A stretch of DNA of 64,000 bases from positions 3,752,501-3,816,500 of the forward strand of contig NZ_CP109599.1 of assembly GCF_036231945.1 (NCBI RefSeq), given 5' to 3'. The position numbers were made by a program, and so were the translations under genes. This stretch comes from Streptomyces sp. NBC_01429. GTDB taxonomy: Bacteria > Actinomycetota > Actinomycetes > Streptomycetales > Streptomycetaceae. The notes below the pieces were generated by a model. The model ran no database searches, was not told the origin of the DNA, and saw nothing but the letters and a program-made list of their open reading frames with translations. Positions 16,050-24,372 of the stretch are shown here, one piece after another; within the stretch, counting starts at the first letter, position 1, and each line of letters begins with the position of its first letter.

Positions 16050-17540
16050 ATGAGTCCAGTCGTCATCGCAGTGCTGGGGGTCGTCGTACTCGTCGTCCTG
16101 CTGGCTCTTGTCGTCATCACGCGCTACAAGGTCGCCGGGCCCAGCGAGGCGTTCATCGTCACCGGCCGGCGCGGCAAGAAGTCGACCGACCCGAACACCG
16201 GCCAGATCTCCGTCGACAACAGCGGCCAGAAGGTCGTCGTCGGCGGCGGCGTCTTCGTCGTCCCGTTCGTCCAGCAGAAGTTCACGCTGGACCTGTCCAG
16301 CCGGCACATCCCGATCTCCGTACGCGGCGCCGTCACCCTGCGCGGGGTGAAGGCCAACCTCGAAGGCGTGGCGATCGTCAAGGTCGGTGGCACGGACGAC
16401 TCGATCCGGGCCGCGGCCCAGCGCTTCCTCCAGCAGCAGGGCGGCATCGTCGGCTTCACCCAGGAAGTCCTGTCGGGCGCGCTGCGCTCCATCGTCGGCC
16501 GCATGTCGGTCGAGGACATCATCCGTGACCGGGCCGCGTTCGCCGGACAGGTCGCGGAGGAGGCCGAGGCCAGCCTCTCCGGCCAGGGCCTGGTGCTCGA
16601 CGCCTTCCAGATCCAGGACATCACCACCGAGGGTTCCTACCTGGAGGACCTCGGCCGTCCCGAGGCCGCGCGGGCCAAGCAGGAAGCCGACATCGCCGAG
16701 GCGGTCTCCCGGCGCGCCGCCGAGCAGGCGCGGCTCAAGGCCGAGGAAGAGATCGCGATCGCCCAGCGGACCTTCCAGCTGAAGCAGGCCGAGATCAAGG
16801 CCGAGACGGACGAGGCGTCGGCGCGTGCCGCCGCCGCGGGTCCGCTGGCGCAGGCCGCCCGTGAGCAGGACGTGCTCATGGAGCGCGAGAAGGTCGCCGA
16901 GCGCCAGGCCGCGCTGACCGACCGCGAGCTGGACACGAAGGTCCGTAAGCCCGCCGACGCCGCGCGCTACCAGGCCGAGCAGGAGGCCGAGGCCCGCAGG
17001 GTCGGCCTGGTCAAGCAGGCCGAGGCCGACGCCGAGCGCTCCCGTCTCACCGGTGAGGGCGAGAAGGCGCACCGCGCCGCGCTCGCCGCCGCCGTGCAGA
17101 TCGAGGGTGAGGCGGAAGCCGCCGCGATCGGCGCCAAGGGCGCGGCCGAGGCCGAGGCCATGCACAAGAAGGCGGACGCGTTCGCGCGGTACGGCGACGC
17201 GGCTGTCCTCCAGATGCTCGTCGAGGTGCTGCCGACCGTCGTGGCGAAGGCGTCCGAGCCGCTGAGCGCCGTCGACAAGATGACGGTGATCTCCACGGAC
17301 GGCGCGGGCCAGCTGGCCCGTACGGTCGCGGACAACGTGGCGCAGGGCGTCGAACTGCTCAGCGCCACCACGGGAGTCGACCTCGCGGAGCTGCTGAAGG
17401 GCATCACCGCGGGCAAGGGCACGGCGCTGATCCCGTCGGCGTCCGCCCCGGCGGCGAGCGAGACCAACGGCGCCGCGGACACGGGCGCCGGTGGCGGCGA
17501 CAAGTCGGCCAACAACGGCCGGGTCGAGGTCACGGACTGA
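16050..17540 (+). CDS. Flotillin-family (SPFH domain) membrane scaffold protein
   Basis: The 496-residue protein has one N-terminal membrane helix (VVIAVLGVVVLVVLLALVVI), an SPFH/band-7 domain (about 30-200, with GGGVFVVPFVQQKFTLDLS and VEDIIRDRAAFAGQV) and a long Glu/Ala/Lys coiled coil (about 205-400) rich in EAEA and AEAE heptads, as in flotillins. It oligomerises at the inner membrane face and organises lipid microdomains. GGGAGAG precedes ATG 16050. The NfeD-like gene just upstream is its usual partner. Confidence 0.92.
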   Translation: MSPVVIAVLGVVVLVVLLALVVITRYKVAGPSEAFIVTGRRGKKSTDPNTGQISVDNSGQKVVVGGGVFVVPFVQQKFTLDLSSRHIPISVRGAVTLRGVKANLEGVAIVKVGGTDDSIRAAAQRFLQQQGGIVGFTQEVLSGALRSIVGRMSVEDIIRDRAAFAGQVAEEAEASLSGQGLVLDAFQIQDITTEGSYLEDLGRPEAARAKQEADIAEAVSRRAAEQARLKAEEEIAIAQRTFQLKQAEIKAETDEASARAAAAGPLAQAAREQDVLMEREKVAERQAALTDRELDTKVRKPADAARYQAEQEAEARRVGLVKQAEADAERSRLTGEGEKAHRAALAAAVQIEGEAEAAAIGAKGAAEAEAMHKKADAFARYGDAAVLQMLVEVLPTVVAKASEPLSAVDKMTVISTDGAGQLARTVADNVAQGVELLSATTGVDLAELLKGITAGKGTALIPSASAPAASETNGAADTGAGGGDKSANNGRVEVTD

Positions 17541-17630
17541 CCAGCCGCACGCGGTTGGCGGTAAGCAGTGATCAGTCAGCAGTAGAACAGTAGGCAGTCA
17601 GCGGTAGGCGTTACGCGACAGCGGAACGGT

Positions 17631-17667
17631 GGGGCCCGGTCGGCGGGAAAGCCGGCCGGGCCCCTTT
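17631..17667 (+). terminator. Rho-independent terminator after flotillin gene
   Basis: A 14-bp stem (GGGGCCCGGTCGGC with one G-U pair) closes on GGGAAA and is followed by TTT. Confidence 0.85.
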
Positions 17668-17738
17668 GCTCGGATCCCGGCCGATGCTCGGATACCGACC
17701 GATGCCGAGATCCCGGCCCATGCTCAGATGCCAGCTGA
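17667..17738. repeat. Four imperfect 18-bp tandem repeats
   Basis: Units at 17667, 17685, 17703 and 17721 share TGCTCGGATCCCGGCCGA with a few changes each. No function is evident. Confidence 0.8.
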
Positions 17739-17886
17739 TCGACCGGTTTCGCCTCACAAGAGCGAGGCCCGAAGGCACCGTTGGCTCGTATCCGAGCCGT
17801 CCGCGGTTCCGCGGGCCGGCCACTGGGCATCACCTGGACGCAGCCGCCACGCGGACCTCTCAGCGGACCTCCCGAGGGGGATTCTG

Positions 17887-18393
17887 ATGAGCAGACCGAG
17901 CAGACCGAGCCCTCAGGGCCAACCCGTAGGGCTCGGCCCACCGTCCCGCGTCGCCGGTCCGCTCCTCCTCCGGGGAGAGGTGAGACATCCGGCCGCGCTG
18001 ACCGTCGCCGATCTGCGCGAGCGATGGGACCAGCGGCGGGCCGAGGTCGTCTTCGACTGCGCCACCAGCGGGCCGCGCCACCACACCTTCGAAGGGCCGC
18101 TGCTCCGGGAGGTGGTGGACGACGCGATGCCGGTCTTCGACGCCCGACGCCGCAAGGACCGCTCGCGCTTCCTGCTCGCCGTCACCGGCGGGGACGGACA
18201 CCATACGGTGCTGTCCTGGGCGGAGATCGACGCGGACTTCGGCAACGTACCGATCCTGCTGGCCACGGCCATGGACGGGCGGAGTCTGGAGTGCGCGGGC
18301 AGCCAGCTGGTGGTGCCCTCGGACCGCTGCGGGGCGCGCTATGTCAGCGCGATCACGCGGGTGTGGGTGGGCGCGTACGCCGCGCCGCACTGA
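17887..18393 (+). CDS. Molybdopterin-dependent oxidoreductase-like protein (short sulfite-oxidase-fold)
   Basis: The 168-residue product keeps core elements of the oxidoreductase molybdopterin-binding domain: TVADLRERW, VVFDCATSG with a Cys at the usual molybdenum-ligand place, LREVVDDA, the DGHHTVLSWAEID strand and LVVPSDRCGARYVSAITRVWV. It is shorter than YedY/sulfite oxidase (no Tat signal and no dimerisation domain), so it may be a cytosolic single-domain member or non-catalytic. ATG 17887 follows GAGGGGG. It is a single gene. Confidence 0.7.
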   Translation: MSRPSRPSPQGQPVGLGPPSRVAGPLLLRGEVRHPAALTVADLRERWDQRRAEVVFDCATSGPRHHTFEGPLLREVVDDAMPVFDARRRKDRSRFLLAVTGGDGHHTVLSWAEIDADFGNVPILLATAMDGRSLECAGSQLVVPSDRCGARYVSAITRVWVGAYAAPH

Positions 18394-18459
18394 GACGCGC
18401 ACGCCAGGTGCGGTGCAATGCGCTGCGGTGCGGTGCGGGTGCGGGCCGCCGGACAGGGC

Positions 18460-18494
18460 GATGGCCCGGCAGGAAGCTCATCCGCCGGGCCATC
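18460..18494. terminator. Bidirectional hairpin
   Basis: An 11-bp perfect stem (GATGGCCCGGC arm) with a 13-base loop lies between the convergent molybdopterin-domain gene and the CsbD gene. Confidence 0.65.
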
Positions 18495-18560
18495 ACCCAC
18501 ACGCTCTGCACGTACAGTCACCTCGCGGACTTCCCCGGCCGAAGACTCTGTACGCCGCGC

Positions 18561-18740
18561 TCATCGCTTGAACGCGTCCTTCACCTTCTCGCCGGCCTGA
18601 CGAACGTCACCCTTGGCGCGCTCGGCGCGGCCCTCGGCGGTCAGGCGCTCGTTACCGACCGCGCGGCCGACGTTCTCCTTGATGGCGCCCTTGACCTGGT
18701 CGACCTTGGCGGAAGTCTTCTTCTCGTTGCTGTCGCTCAT
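18561..18740 (-). CDS. CsbD-family stress protein
   Basis: A 59-residue hydrophilic protein: MSDSNEKKTSAKVDQVKGAIKE, then NERLTAEGRAERAKGDVRQAGEKVKD. This Lys/Glu/Ala pattern is the CsbD domain, found in small general-stress proteins of unknown mechanism. ATG 18740 follows AAGGAG. A SigB-like promoter about 50 bases upstream fits stress control. Confidence 0.88.
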   Translation of the reverse strand: MSDSNEKKTSAKVDQVKGAIKENVGRAVGNERLTAEGRAERAKGDVRQAGEKVKDAFKR

Positions 18741-18790
18741 GCCGGCCGCTCTCCTTCTTGAGTGAGGCTCAATCCCTGACGACAGACCAG

Positions 18791-18815
18791 GTGCCCGGCA
18801 ACTCCGCACGCAAAC
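18791..18815 (-). promoter_or_regulatory. SigB-like promoter of csbD
   Basis: On the minus strand GTTT (18815-18812), a 15-base spacer and GGGCAC (18796-18791) resemble the Streptomyces stress-sigma consensus GNNTN14-16GGGTAY. It lies 51 bases before the csbD start. Confidence 0.5.
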
Positions 18816-18976
18816 ACCGCCCCTTGGCGATACGTCCGCACGGGTGAGTTCACCCTCAATCGGTCACACAGCGCGTTTACATGATCGAGGACAGGTAACA
18901 CGCTGTAGCGAACGACGACAGACGACAGACACAGAACAGACGACAGACGAGACACGCGATGCGAAAGGCGGGACCC

Positions 18977-19168
18977 ATGTCTGTGATCACGCTCGCCATC
19001 CTGGGAGTTGCGGTGGCCATCATCACCGCGCTGCTGCTCGCCCGACCGGTCAAGGCGAACAACACCGACGCCCTGCCCAGGCGACGGGGCGGCTCGCACA
19101 ACCGCCACCGCCGCCGCCTCCAGAAGCCGCCGGCGCAGCGCGCGCCGCACCACCACACTTCCTTCTGA
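18977..19168 (+). CDS. Small single-span membrane protein
   Basis: A 63-residue product with one helix (VITLAILGVAVAIITALLLA) followed by a basic, His/Arg-rich tail. ATG 18977 has a purine-rich site (AAAGGCGGG) upstream. It is not recognised as a named family. An inverted repeat GGGTGA-GT-TCACCC lies at 18842-18855 upstream. A real gene is likely from codon pattern and membrane topology, but not certain. Confidence 0.5.
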   Translation: MSVITLAILGVAVAIITALLLARPVKANNTDALPRRRGGSHNRHRRRLQKPPAQRAPHHHTSF

Positions 19169-19207
19169 CCCGACGGCCCCAGGACCCCAGGACCCCGCCA
19201 AACGGTC

Positions 19208-19996
19208 TCAGCGGACGCGCGCGACTCCCACGTAGAAGGAGCTCTGCTCGTCCGCGGGGGCCGGGGTGTCCCGGTACCAGTGCGGGGCCGTCACCAGTCC
19301 CGGTTCCACCAGGTCGAGCCCGTCGAAGAAGCGCAGGACCTCGGCGTGCGTACGCAGCCGCAGGGAGATGCCGCCCTTCCCGTACGTATTGGTGACCCGC
19401 CCCACCAGGCTCTGCGGCTGGAAGTCGGCGGTGCCCTGCGAAAAGACCAGGACGCTGCCGGACGGCAGCGCGTCCACCAGGGTCCGGGTGATCCCGTACG
19501 GGTCGTCCTCGTCCGGGACGAAGTGCATCAGCGCGATGAGCGACAGCGCGACGGGGCGGCTGAAGTCCAGGATCCCCCGCGCGTGGTCGAGGATCTCCTG
19601 CGGCCGGCGCACATCGGCCTCGATGTAGTCGGTGGCGCCCTCCGGCGTGCTGATCAGCAGGGCTTCCGCGTGGCGCAGGACGATCGGGTCGTTGTCGGTG
19701 TACACGACCCTGGACTTCGGGGCGATCCCCTGGACGATCTGGTGCAGATTCGGCTCGGTGGGGATGCCCGTACCGATGTCGAGGAACTGGTCGATCCCCT
19801 CACGGGCCACCCACGCGACGGCGCGGTGCATGAACTCCCGGTTCAGCCGGGAGTCGCGCCGCGACGCCTCGGGCAGTTGCTTGCCCACCTCCTGGTCGAC
19901 GACGTAGTTGTCCTTGCCGCCGAGCAGGTAGTCGTAGACACGCGCCGGATGCGGCTTGCTGGTGTCGACCTGGGGCTTCGGGGTGCGTGCCGTCAT
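19208..19996 (-). CDS. DUF574 (SAV2177-type) SAM-dependent methyltransferase
   Basis: The 262-residue product shows the DUF574 hallmarks: PHPARVYDYLLGGKDNYVVDQ near the start, REFMHRAVAWVA, then the SAM motif FLDIGTGIPTEPNLHQ and VVYTDNDPIVL. The family is very common in Streptomyces and its substrate is unknown. ATG 19996 follows GGAG. It lies next to an XRE/DUF5753 regulator on the same strand, a frequent neighbour. Confidence 0.9.
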   Translation of the reverse strand: MTARTPKPQVDTSKPHPARVYDYLLGGKDNYVVDQEVGKQLPEASRRDSRLNREFMHRAVAWVAREGIDQFLDIGTGIPTEPNLHQIVQGIAPKSRVVYTDNDPIVLRHAEALLISTPEGATDYIEADVRRPQEILDHARGILDFSRPVALSLIALMHFVPDEDDPYGITRTLVDALPSGSVLVFSQGTADFQPQSLVGRVTNTYGKGGISLRLRTHAEVLRFFDGLDLVEPGLVTAPHWYRDTPAPADEQSSFYVGVARVR

Positions 19997-20073
19997 GAGG
20001 AAACTCCGTTGCGATGTCCGACGTGAAATTCGACGAGGTACCTGGTGCGGTGGCTCGTTCGCTGTGGTGGGGC

Positions 20074-20125
20074 GAGGTGCGATGCGGTGCCGTGAGGTGC
20101 GGTGCCGTGAGGTGCGGTGCGATGG
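20074..20125. repeat. Short tandem GAGGTGCGGTGCCGT repeats
   Basis: About three imperfect 15-20 base units rich in GGTGCGGTGC fill the gap between the XRE gene and the DUF574 gene. A similar GGTGCGGTGC run lies at 18409-18441. Confidence 0.7.
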
Positions 20126-20153
20126 GAACCCTCGGAACACGCCGGGTCCGCCA

Positions 20154-21014
20154 TCACAGTTCCTTACGGAAATCAGCGAGGATCTGCCGGGTCCTGCGCG
20201 CGGATTCCGCGTGGGCCACCATGCGGTCCATCGCCTCGACGTGCTCCGAGACTTCGGCGGGGTTGTCGAGATAGAGCGCGCCCGTCAGATACTCGACGTA
20301 GACCATGTCGGGCAGTTCGGGAACGGCGAAACGGAACAGCACGAACGGGCTGTACGTCCCCGGGTGGTGCCCGGCCGCGAACTCGGCGATCTGGAGCGTC
20401 ACGTTCGGCAGTTCGGCCGCCGCCAGCAGCCGGTCGTACTGCGCCCGCATGACGTCCGCCGAGCCGACCCGGCGGTGCAGGACCGTTTCGTCCAGCACGG
20501 CCCAGAAATGCGGGGCACCGGGCCGGGTGAGCAGCGACTGACGCTGCATGCGCAGGGCGACATGGCGCTCGATCCGCGCGCGGTCGCTGCGGCCGACCTC
20601 GCCGTACGTCAGGACCGCGCGGGCGTAGTCCTCGGTCTGGAGCAGTCCGGGCACGTAGTGCGGCTCGTATCCCCTGATGGTCTTGGCGGCCTCTTCGAGG
20701 CTGACGTGGCCGCCGAACCAGTCCGGCAGGACATCGTGGAACCGCTGCCACCAGCCGGGCTTGTTGGCCTCGTCGGCGAGCCGGAGGAAGGTGGTCACCT
20801 CGTCCTCGGGAAGGCCGTACGCCCGGAGCAGTATCTCTATGTACGGGATCTTGAAACCGACCTCGGCGGTCTCCATCCGGCGTACGGTGGCGGCGGCGAC
20901 GCGCAACAGCCCCGCCGCCTGGCTCCGGTCCAGGCCGGCCCGCTCGCGAAGTGTCTGAAGCTGTTTGCCGAGGACCAGTTGGCCGATGGTCGGGGCAGGC
21001 CGCGGCTCGCTCAC
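20154..21014 (-). CDS. XRE-family regulator with DUF5753 domain
   Basis: The 286-residue protein has an N-terminal helix-turn-helix (GKQLQTLRERAGLDRSQAAGLLRVAAATVRRMETAEVG) and the C-terminal DUF5753 domain (YEPHYVPGLLQTEDYARAVL, LPNVTLQIAEFAAGHHPG, DMVYVEYLTGALYL). These regulators resemble the WhiJ-like group of Streptomyces. GTG 21014 follows GGGGG. No DUF397 partner is adjacent, unlike the second XRE gene at 28.6 kb. It may act with the DUF574 methyltransferase downstream. Confidence 0.88.
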   Translation of the reverse strand: MSEPRPAPTIGQLVLGKQLQTLRERAGLDRSQAAGLLRVAAATVRRMETAEVGFKIPYIEILLRAYGLPEDEVTTFLRLADEANKPGWWQRFHDVLPDWFGGHVSLEEAAKTIRGYEPHYVPGLLQTEDYARAVLTYGEVGRSDRARIERHVALRMQRQSLLTRPGAPHFWAVLDETVLHRRVGSADVMRAQYDRLLAAAELPNVTLQIAEFAAGHHPGTYSPFVLFRFAVPELPDMVYVEYLTGALYLDNPAEVSEHVEAMDRMVAHAESARRTRQILADFRKEL

Positions 21015-21394
21015 ACCAGACCCCCGGGCACCACCATGCGGGCAGTTTGCCACAGCGGCGTGACCAGGGACACGACGCTGGATCACGGGCGGATTGCGGG
21101 ATCGTGAGCTGTTGGCAAAGCCCGGCCCCGATGCCCGAAAGGTCGTACTTGCCGACGCCCGCGCCGACATCAGCGCAGCTATCAGCGCCCATGTCCACCG
21201 AGGTCCGGGAGGCTCACGCCGGCTCATTACGCCGCTCATGACGCCCTCATTACGCCACGAAGATGAACCGGGAGCGTCGGTCCGCGCACCTTCCGATGAC
21301 CGCTGAACGACGGCTGCCGGTTAGCATCGGTCCTCTGCCGTACGGTGCCTCGGCCGGAGCCCGACGCCCTACTGAATGCTGGAGTGATCTGGAC
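21015..21394. other. Divergent intergenic region
   Basis: The 380 bases between the XRE gene and the glycosyltransferase gene hold three 11-base CTCATnACGCC repeats at 21223-21256 and no recognisable gene. An in-frame extension of the glycosyltransferase into this region is not supported by codon use. Confidence 0.5.
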
Positions 21395-22270
21395 GTGTCC
21401 CGACCGCGTGTGGGTGTGGCCGTGCTGACCATGGGCAACCGGCCCGTCGAGCTGCGGGCCCTGCTGGATTCCGTGGCCAAGCAGCAGGAGGCGGCCACCC
21501 GGATCGTGGTGGTCGGCAACGGCGCGCCGCTGCCCGAGCTGCCCGAGGGCGTCACCGGGGTGGAGCTGCCCGAGAACCTCGGCGTCTCCGGCGGGCGCAA
21601 CGTCGCCATGGAGAAGCTCCGCGCGGCCGGTGACGTGGACGTACTCGTCAATCTGGACGACGACGGCCTGCTCATCGAGGCCGATGTGATCACCCGCGTC
21701 GCCGATCTGTACGAGGCCGACCCCCGGCTCGGCATCGTCAGCTTCCGTATCGCCGACGAGACCGGCCTCACCCAGCGGCGGCACGTGCCGCGGCTGCGCG
21801 TGGACGACCCGATGCGCGGCGGCGAGGTGACCACGTTCCTCGGCGGCGGGCACGCGCTGTCCATGCCGATGCTGGAGGGGACGGGCGGCTGGCCCGACGC
21901 GTTCTTCTTCACGCACGAGGAGACCGACCTCGCGTGGCGCGCGCTGGACGCGGGCTGGACGATCCTCTACGCGCCGGAGCTGGTCCTCCAGCACCCGAGG
22001 ACCTCACCGGCGCGGCACGCCGAGTACTACCGGATGACCGCCCGCAACCGGGTGTGGCTGGCCCGCAGGCATCTGCCCGCGCTCCTCGTACCGGCCTACC
22101 TCGGTACGTGGATCCTGCTCACGCTGGCCCGTACGAGGTCGGTGAGCGGACTGAAGGCGTGGTTCGGCGGCTTCTTCGAGGGCGTGCGGACACCGTGCGG
22201 AACGCGGCGGCCGATGCGCTGGCGGACGGTACGGCGGATGACGGCGCTGGGCCGGCCGCCGGTCATCTGA
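21395..22270 (+). CDS. Family 2 glycosyltransferase
   Basis: The 291-residue enzyme has a GT-A fold: RVGVAVLTMGNRPVELRALL at the start, ENLGVSGGRNVAMEKL, the metal-binding VLVNLDDDGLL motif and HEETDLAWRALDAGW with the catalytic-type acidic residues. It ends with a short hydrophobic segment (LLVPAYLGTWILLTLA) that may associate with the membrane. GTG 21395 was chosen because the family starts here; GGAG lies 11 bases upstream. It should transfer a sugar from a nucleotide donor, acceptor unknown. Confidence 0.87.
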   Translation: MSRPRVGVAVLTMGNRPVELRALLDSVAKQQEAATRIVVVGNGAPLPELPEGVTGVELPENLGVSGGRNVAMEKLRAAGDVDVLVNLDDDGLLIEADVITRVADLYEADPRLGIVSFRIADETGLTQRRHVPRLRVDDPMRGGEVTTFLGGGHALSMPMLEGTGGWPDAFFFTHEETDLAWRALDAGWTILYAPELVLQHPRTSPARHAEYYRMTARNRVWLARRHLPALLVPAYLGTWILLTLARTRSVSGLKAWFGGFFEGVRTPCGTRRPMRWRTVRRMTALGRPPVI

Positions 22271-22327
22271 ACGACCGTCCGACCAGTCCATCCAACCGAT
22301 CCATCTGACCGACCCATCCGGCCGGTG

Positions 22328-22353
22328 ACGCGTTACGCGGCCGCGTAACGCGT
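22328..22353. terminator. 26-bp perfect palindrome, likely bidirectional terminator
   Basis: ACGCGTTACGCGG and its exact complement abut with no spacer between the convergent glycosyltransferase and TetR genes. Confidence 0.7.
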
Positions 22354-22390
22354 GCGCGGCATGTGCGGCTCGCGTAAGCGGCATGTGCGG

Positions 22391-23074
22391 CTACGGAATC
22401 AGGTCGGCCAGCTCGGCCTCGAAGAGCAGCTCCGGGTCGAATCCCATCCCGTTGAAGTGCCCCGAGAGTTCCAGGGACAGCGCACCGTGCAGCCGGGTCC
22501 AGACGGTCAGGGCCCGGTGCAGAACCTCGGGCGCGGCCTGCCGGTCCGCCGCCCATGGCCGGTGGCCTTCGAGCTGCTCTTCGAGGTGCGTCTCCAGCGC
22601 CGTCCCGGGACTGTCGGAAACCGGCGTCGCGGGGGCGGCGTCCTGGGCCGACGCCTCGCAGGCGGCGAGCAGGCCCGCCATGATCTCGGACGCGATCACG
22701 GTGGTGTCGTCGGGCGCGTGGTAGCCGGGCACCGGGGTCCCGTACATGAGGAAGTACCGCTGCGGATCCGCCAGCGCCCATCCGCGCAGCGCGCGCGCCA
22801 GCGCGGCCAGACCGGGGTCGGGCTCCGAGGCCGCCCGGATGGTGTCGGCGAGGCTTCGGTACGCGTCCCTGATCAGCTCGGTGATCAGCTCGTCCCGGCT
22901 GGCGAAGTACCGGTAGAGCGCGGGTCCGCTCATGCCCATCAGTTTGGCGATCGCGTTGAGCGAGAGCGCGGACGCCCCCGCCGTGGCGATCTGCTCCCAC
23001 GCGCGTTCCTTGACCTCAGCGCGTACCTGCGCGCGGTAGCGCTCACGCGGGGTCTTCGTACTCGGTGCCGCCAT
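22391..23074 (-). CDS. TetR-family repressor
   Basis: The 227-residue protein has the TetR N-terminal helix-turn-helix (AWEQIATAGASALSLNAIAKLMGMSGPALYRYFASRDELI) and a C-terminal ligand domain of the WHG type (RALRGWALADPQRYFLMYG, LTVWTRLHGALSLELSGHF). ATG 23074 follows AAAGGAG. It is divergent from a medium-chain dehydrogenase gene, and a 17-bp palindrome overlaps that gene's -10 box, so it probably represses the dehydrogenase and perhaps itself. Confidence 0.92.
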   Translation of the reverse strand: MAAPSTKTPRERYRAQVRAEVKERAWEQIATAGASALSLNAIAKLMGMSGPALYRYFASRDELITELIRDAYRSLADTIRAASEPDPGLAALARALRGWALADPQRYFLMYGTPVPGYHAPDDTTVIASEIMAGLLAACEASAQDAAPATPVSDSPGTALETHLEEQLEGHRPWAADRQAAPEVLHRALTVWTRLHGALSLELSGHFNGMGFDPELLFEAELADLIP

Positions 23075-23142
23075 GACCAGCTCCTTTCGACATCTTCGTG
23101 ACTACACCATCAAGGCATAGTTAGAAGCTATCACGAAGCTTC

Positions 23143-23180
23143 TTGACACTCTCCGGATCCGTGCGTTACAACTTATAACG
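23143..23180 (+). promoter_or_regulatory. Promoter with overlapping TetR operator
   Basis: TTGACA (23143-23148) and TACAAC (23167-23172) are 18 bases apart. The imperfect palindrome CGTTACAACTTATAACG (23164-23180, 7 of 8 outer-pair positions in the arms matching best at the ends) covers the -10 box. Confidence 0.6.
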
Positions 23181-23230
23181 AACGAGAGAGCAACTAACCG
23201 AACCGAACGCGGAACGCTGTGGAGGTCGTC

Positions 23231-24262
23231 ATGAACGCCGAGGGACTCGTCGAGGTCGTCCTGCCGGGCAAGGTGGCGCCGGAAGGACTTCAGCTCCGGC
23301 ACGGATCCGTCCCTGCCCCGGGTCCGGGGCAGATCGTGATCCGGATGGAGGCGACCGGGGTCTCGTTCGCGGAACAGCAGATGCGCCGCGGCCGGTACTA
23401 CGACCAGCCGGCGTTCCCCTTCGTGCCCGGCTACGACCTGGTCGGCAGGGTGGCGGCGACCGGCGCGGGCGTCGAGCCCGGCCTGACCGGCACCCGAGTG
23501 GCCGCGATGGTCAAGGTCGGCGGCTGGGCCAGCCACGTGCTCGTCGACGCGGCGGACGCGGTGCGGGTGCCGGACGGGATCGGCGCGGCCGAGGCGGAGA
23601 CCATGGTGGTCAACGGCATCACCGCCTGGCAGATGCTGCACCGCAAGGCACGGATCCGCACCGGGCAGACGGTCCTGGTGCACGGGGCCAACGGCGGTGT
23701 CGGCTCGGTCCTGGTCCAGCTCGCCCGCGCCGCGGGCGTCAAGGTGATCGGCACGGCGTCCGCCCGCCACCACGACGCCCTGCGCGACCAAGGCGTCGCC
23801 CCCGTCGACTACCGCACCGAGGACGTCGCCGCGCGGGTCCGCGAACTGGCGCCCGGAGGGGTGGACGCCGTCTTCGACCACGTGGGGGGCCGGGGCCTCA
23901 TCGACTCCTGGCACCTCCTCGCGCCCGGCGGCACGCTCGTCTCGTACGGCAGCGCGTCCACCCGGGACGACGAGGGCTCGAAGCAGTGGCCCGTGATGAA
24001 GCTGCTCGGCCGGGTGTGGCTGTGGAACACGCTGCCCAACGGCCGGCGGGCCTACTTCTACAACATCTGGGCCGGCCGCGCCCTGGGCAAGAACCGCTTC
24101 AGGACCCAGCTGCGCTCCGACCTGACCCAGGTCTTCGCGGCCGTCCAGCGTGGTGACGTCATCGCCCGGATAGCCGCCCAACTGCCGCTCAGCCGCGTAG
24201 CCGAGGCCATGAAGCTGGCCGAGTCCGGCACGGTCGCCGGAAAGGTCGTCCTGCACCCGTAG
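23231..24262 (+). CDS. Medium-chain dehydrogenase/quinone oxidoreductase-like
   Basis: The 343-residue NADPH-dependent enzyme has the GroES-like N-domain (RMEATGVSFAEQQMRRGRYYDQPAFPFVPGYDLVG), and the nucleotide motif VLVHGANGGVGSVLVQLARAAG in the Rossmann domain. No zinc-ligand Cys cluster is seen, so it belongs to the zinc-free quinone oxidoreductase/enoyl reductase type. ATG 23231 follows GGAGG. The divergent TetR gene likely controls it, which suggests a role in detoxifying a reactive carbonyl or quinone. Confidence 0.9.
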   Translation: MNAEGLVEVVLPGKVAPEGLQLRHGSVPAPGPGQIVIRMEATGVSFAEQQMRRGRYYDQPAFPFVPGYDLVGRVAATGAGVEPGLTGTRVAAMVKVGGWASHVLVDAADAVRVPDGIGAAEAETMVVNGITAWQMLHRKARIRTGQTVLVHGANGGVGSVLVQLARAAGVKVIGTASARHHDALRDQGVAPVDYRTEDVAARVRELAPGGVDAVFDHVGGRGLIDSWHLLAPGGTLVSYGSASTRDDEGSKQWPVMKLLGRVWLWNTLPNGRRAYFYNIWAGRALGKNRFRTQLRSDLTQVFAAVQRGDVIARIAAQLPLSRVAEAMKLAESGTVAGKVVLHP

Positions 24263-24372
24263 CGCGGTCGCTCCTCCCGCTCCAACTCTCCGCTCGCTCC
24301 AGGTTCTCCAGCCGCTCCACCCGCTCCATCCCGCTCACCTCATCTCACCTGCCCGAAACGCGAGGAACCGCC

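Larger units (their letters stand above)
17541..17886. other. Intergenic region with terminator and 18-bp repeats
   Basis: The 346 bases hold the flotillin terminator (17631-17667) and a four-unit 18-bp repeat (17667-17738). No gene is seen. A GAGGGGG ribosome site for the next gene ends the region. Confidence 0.6.
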
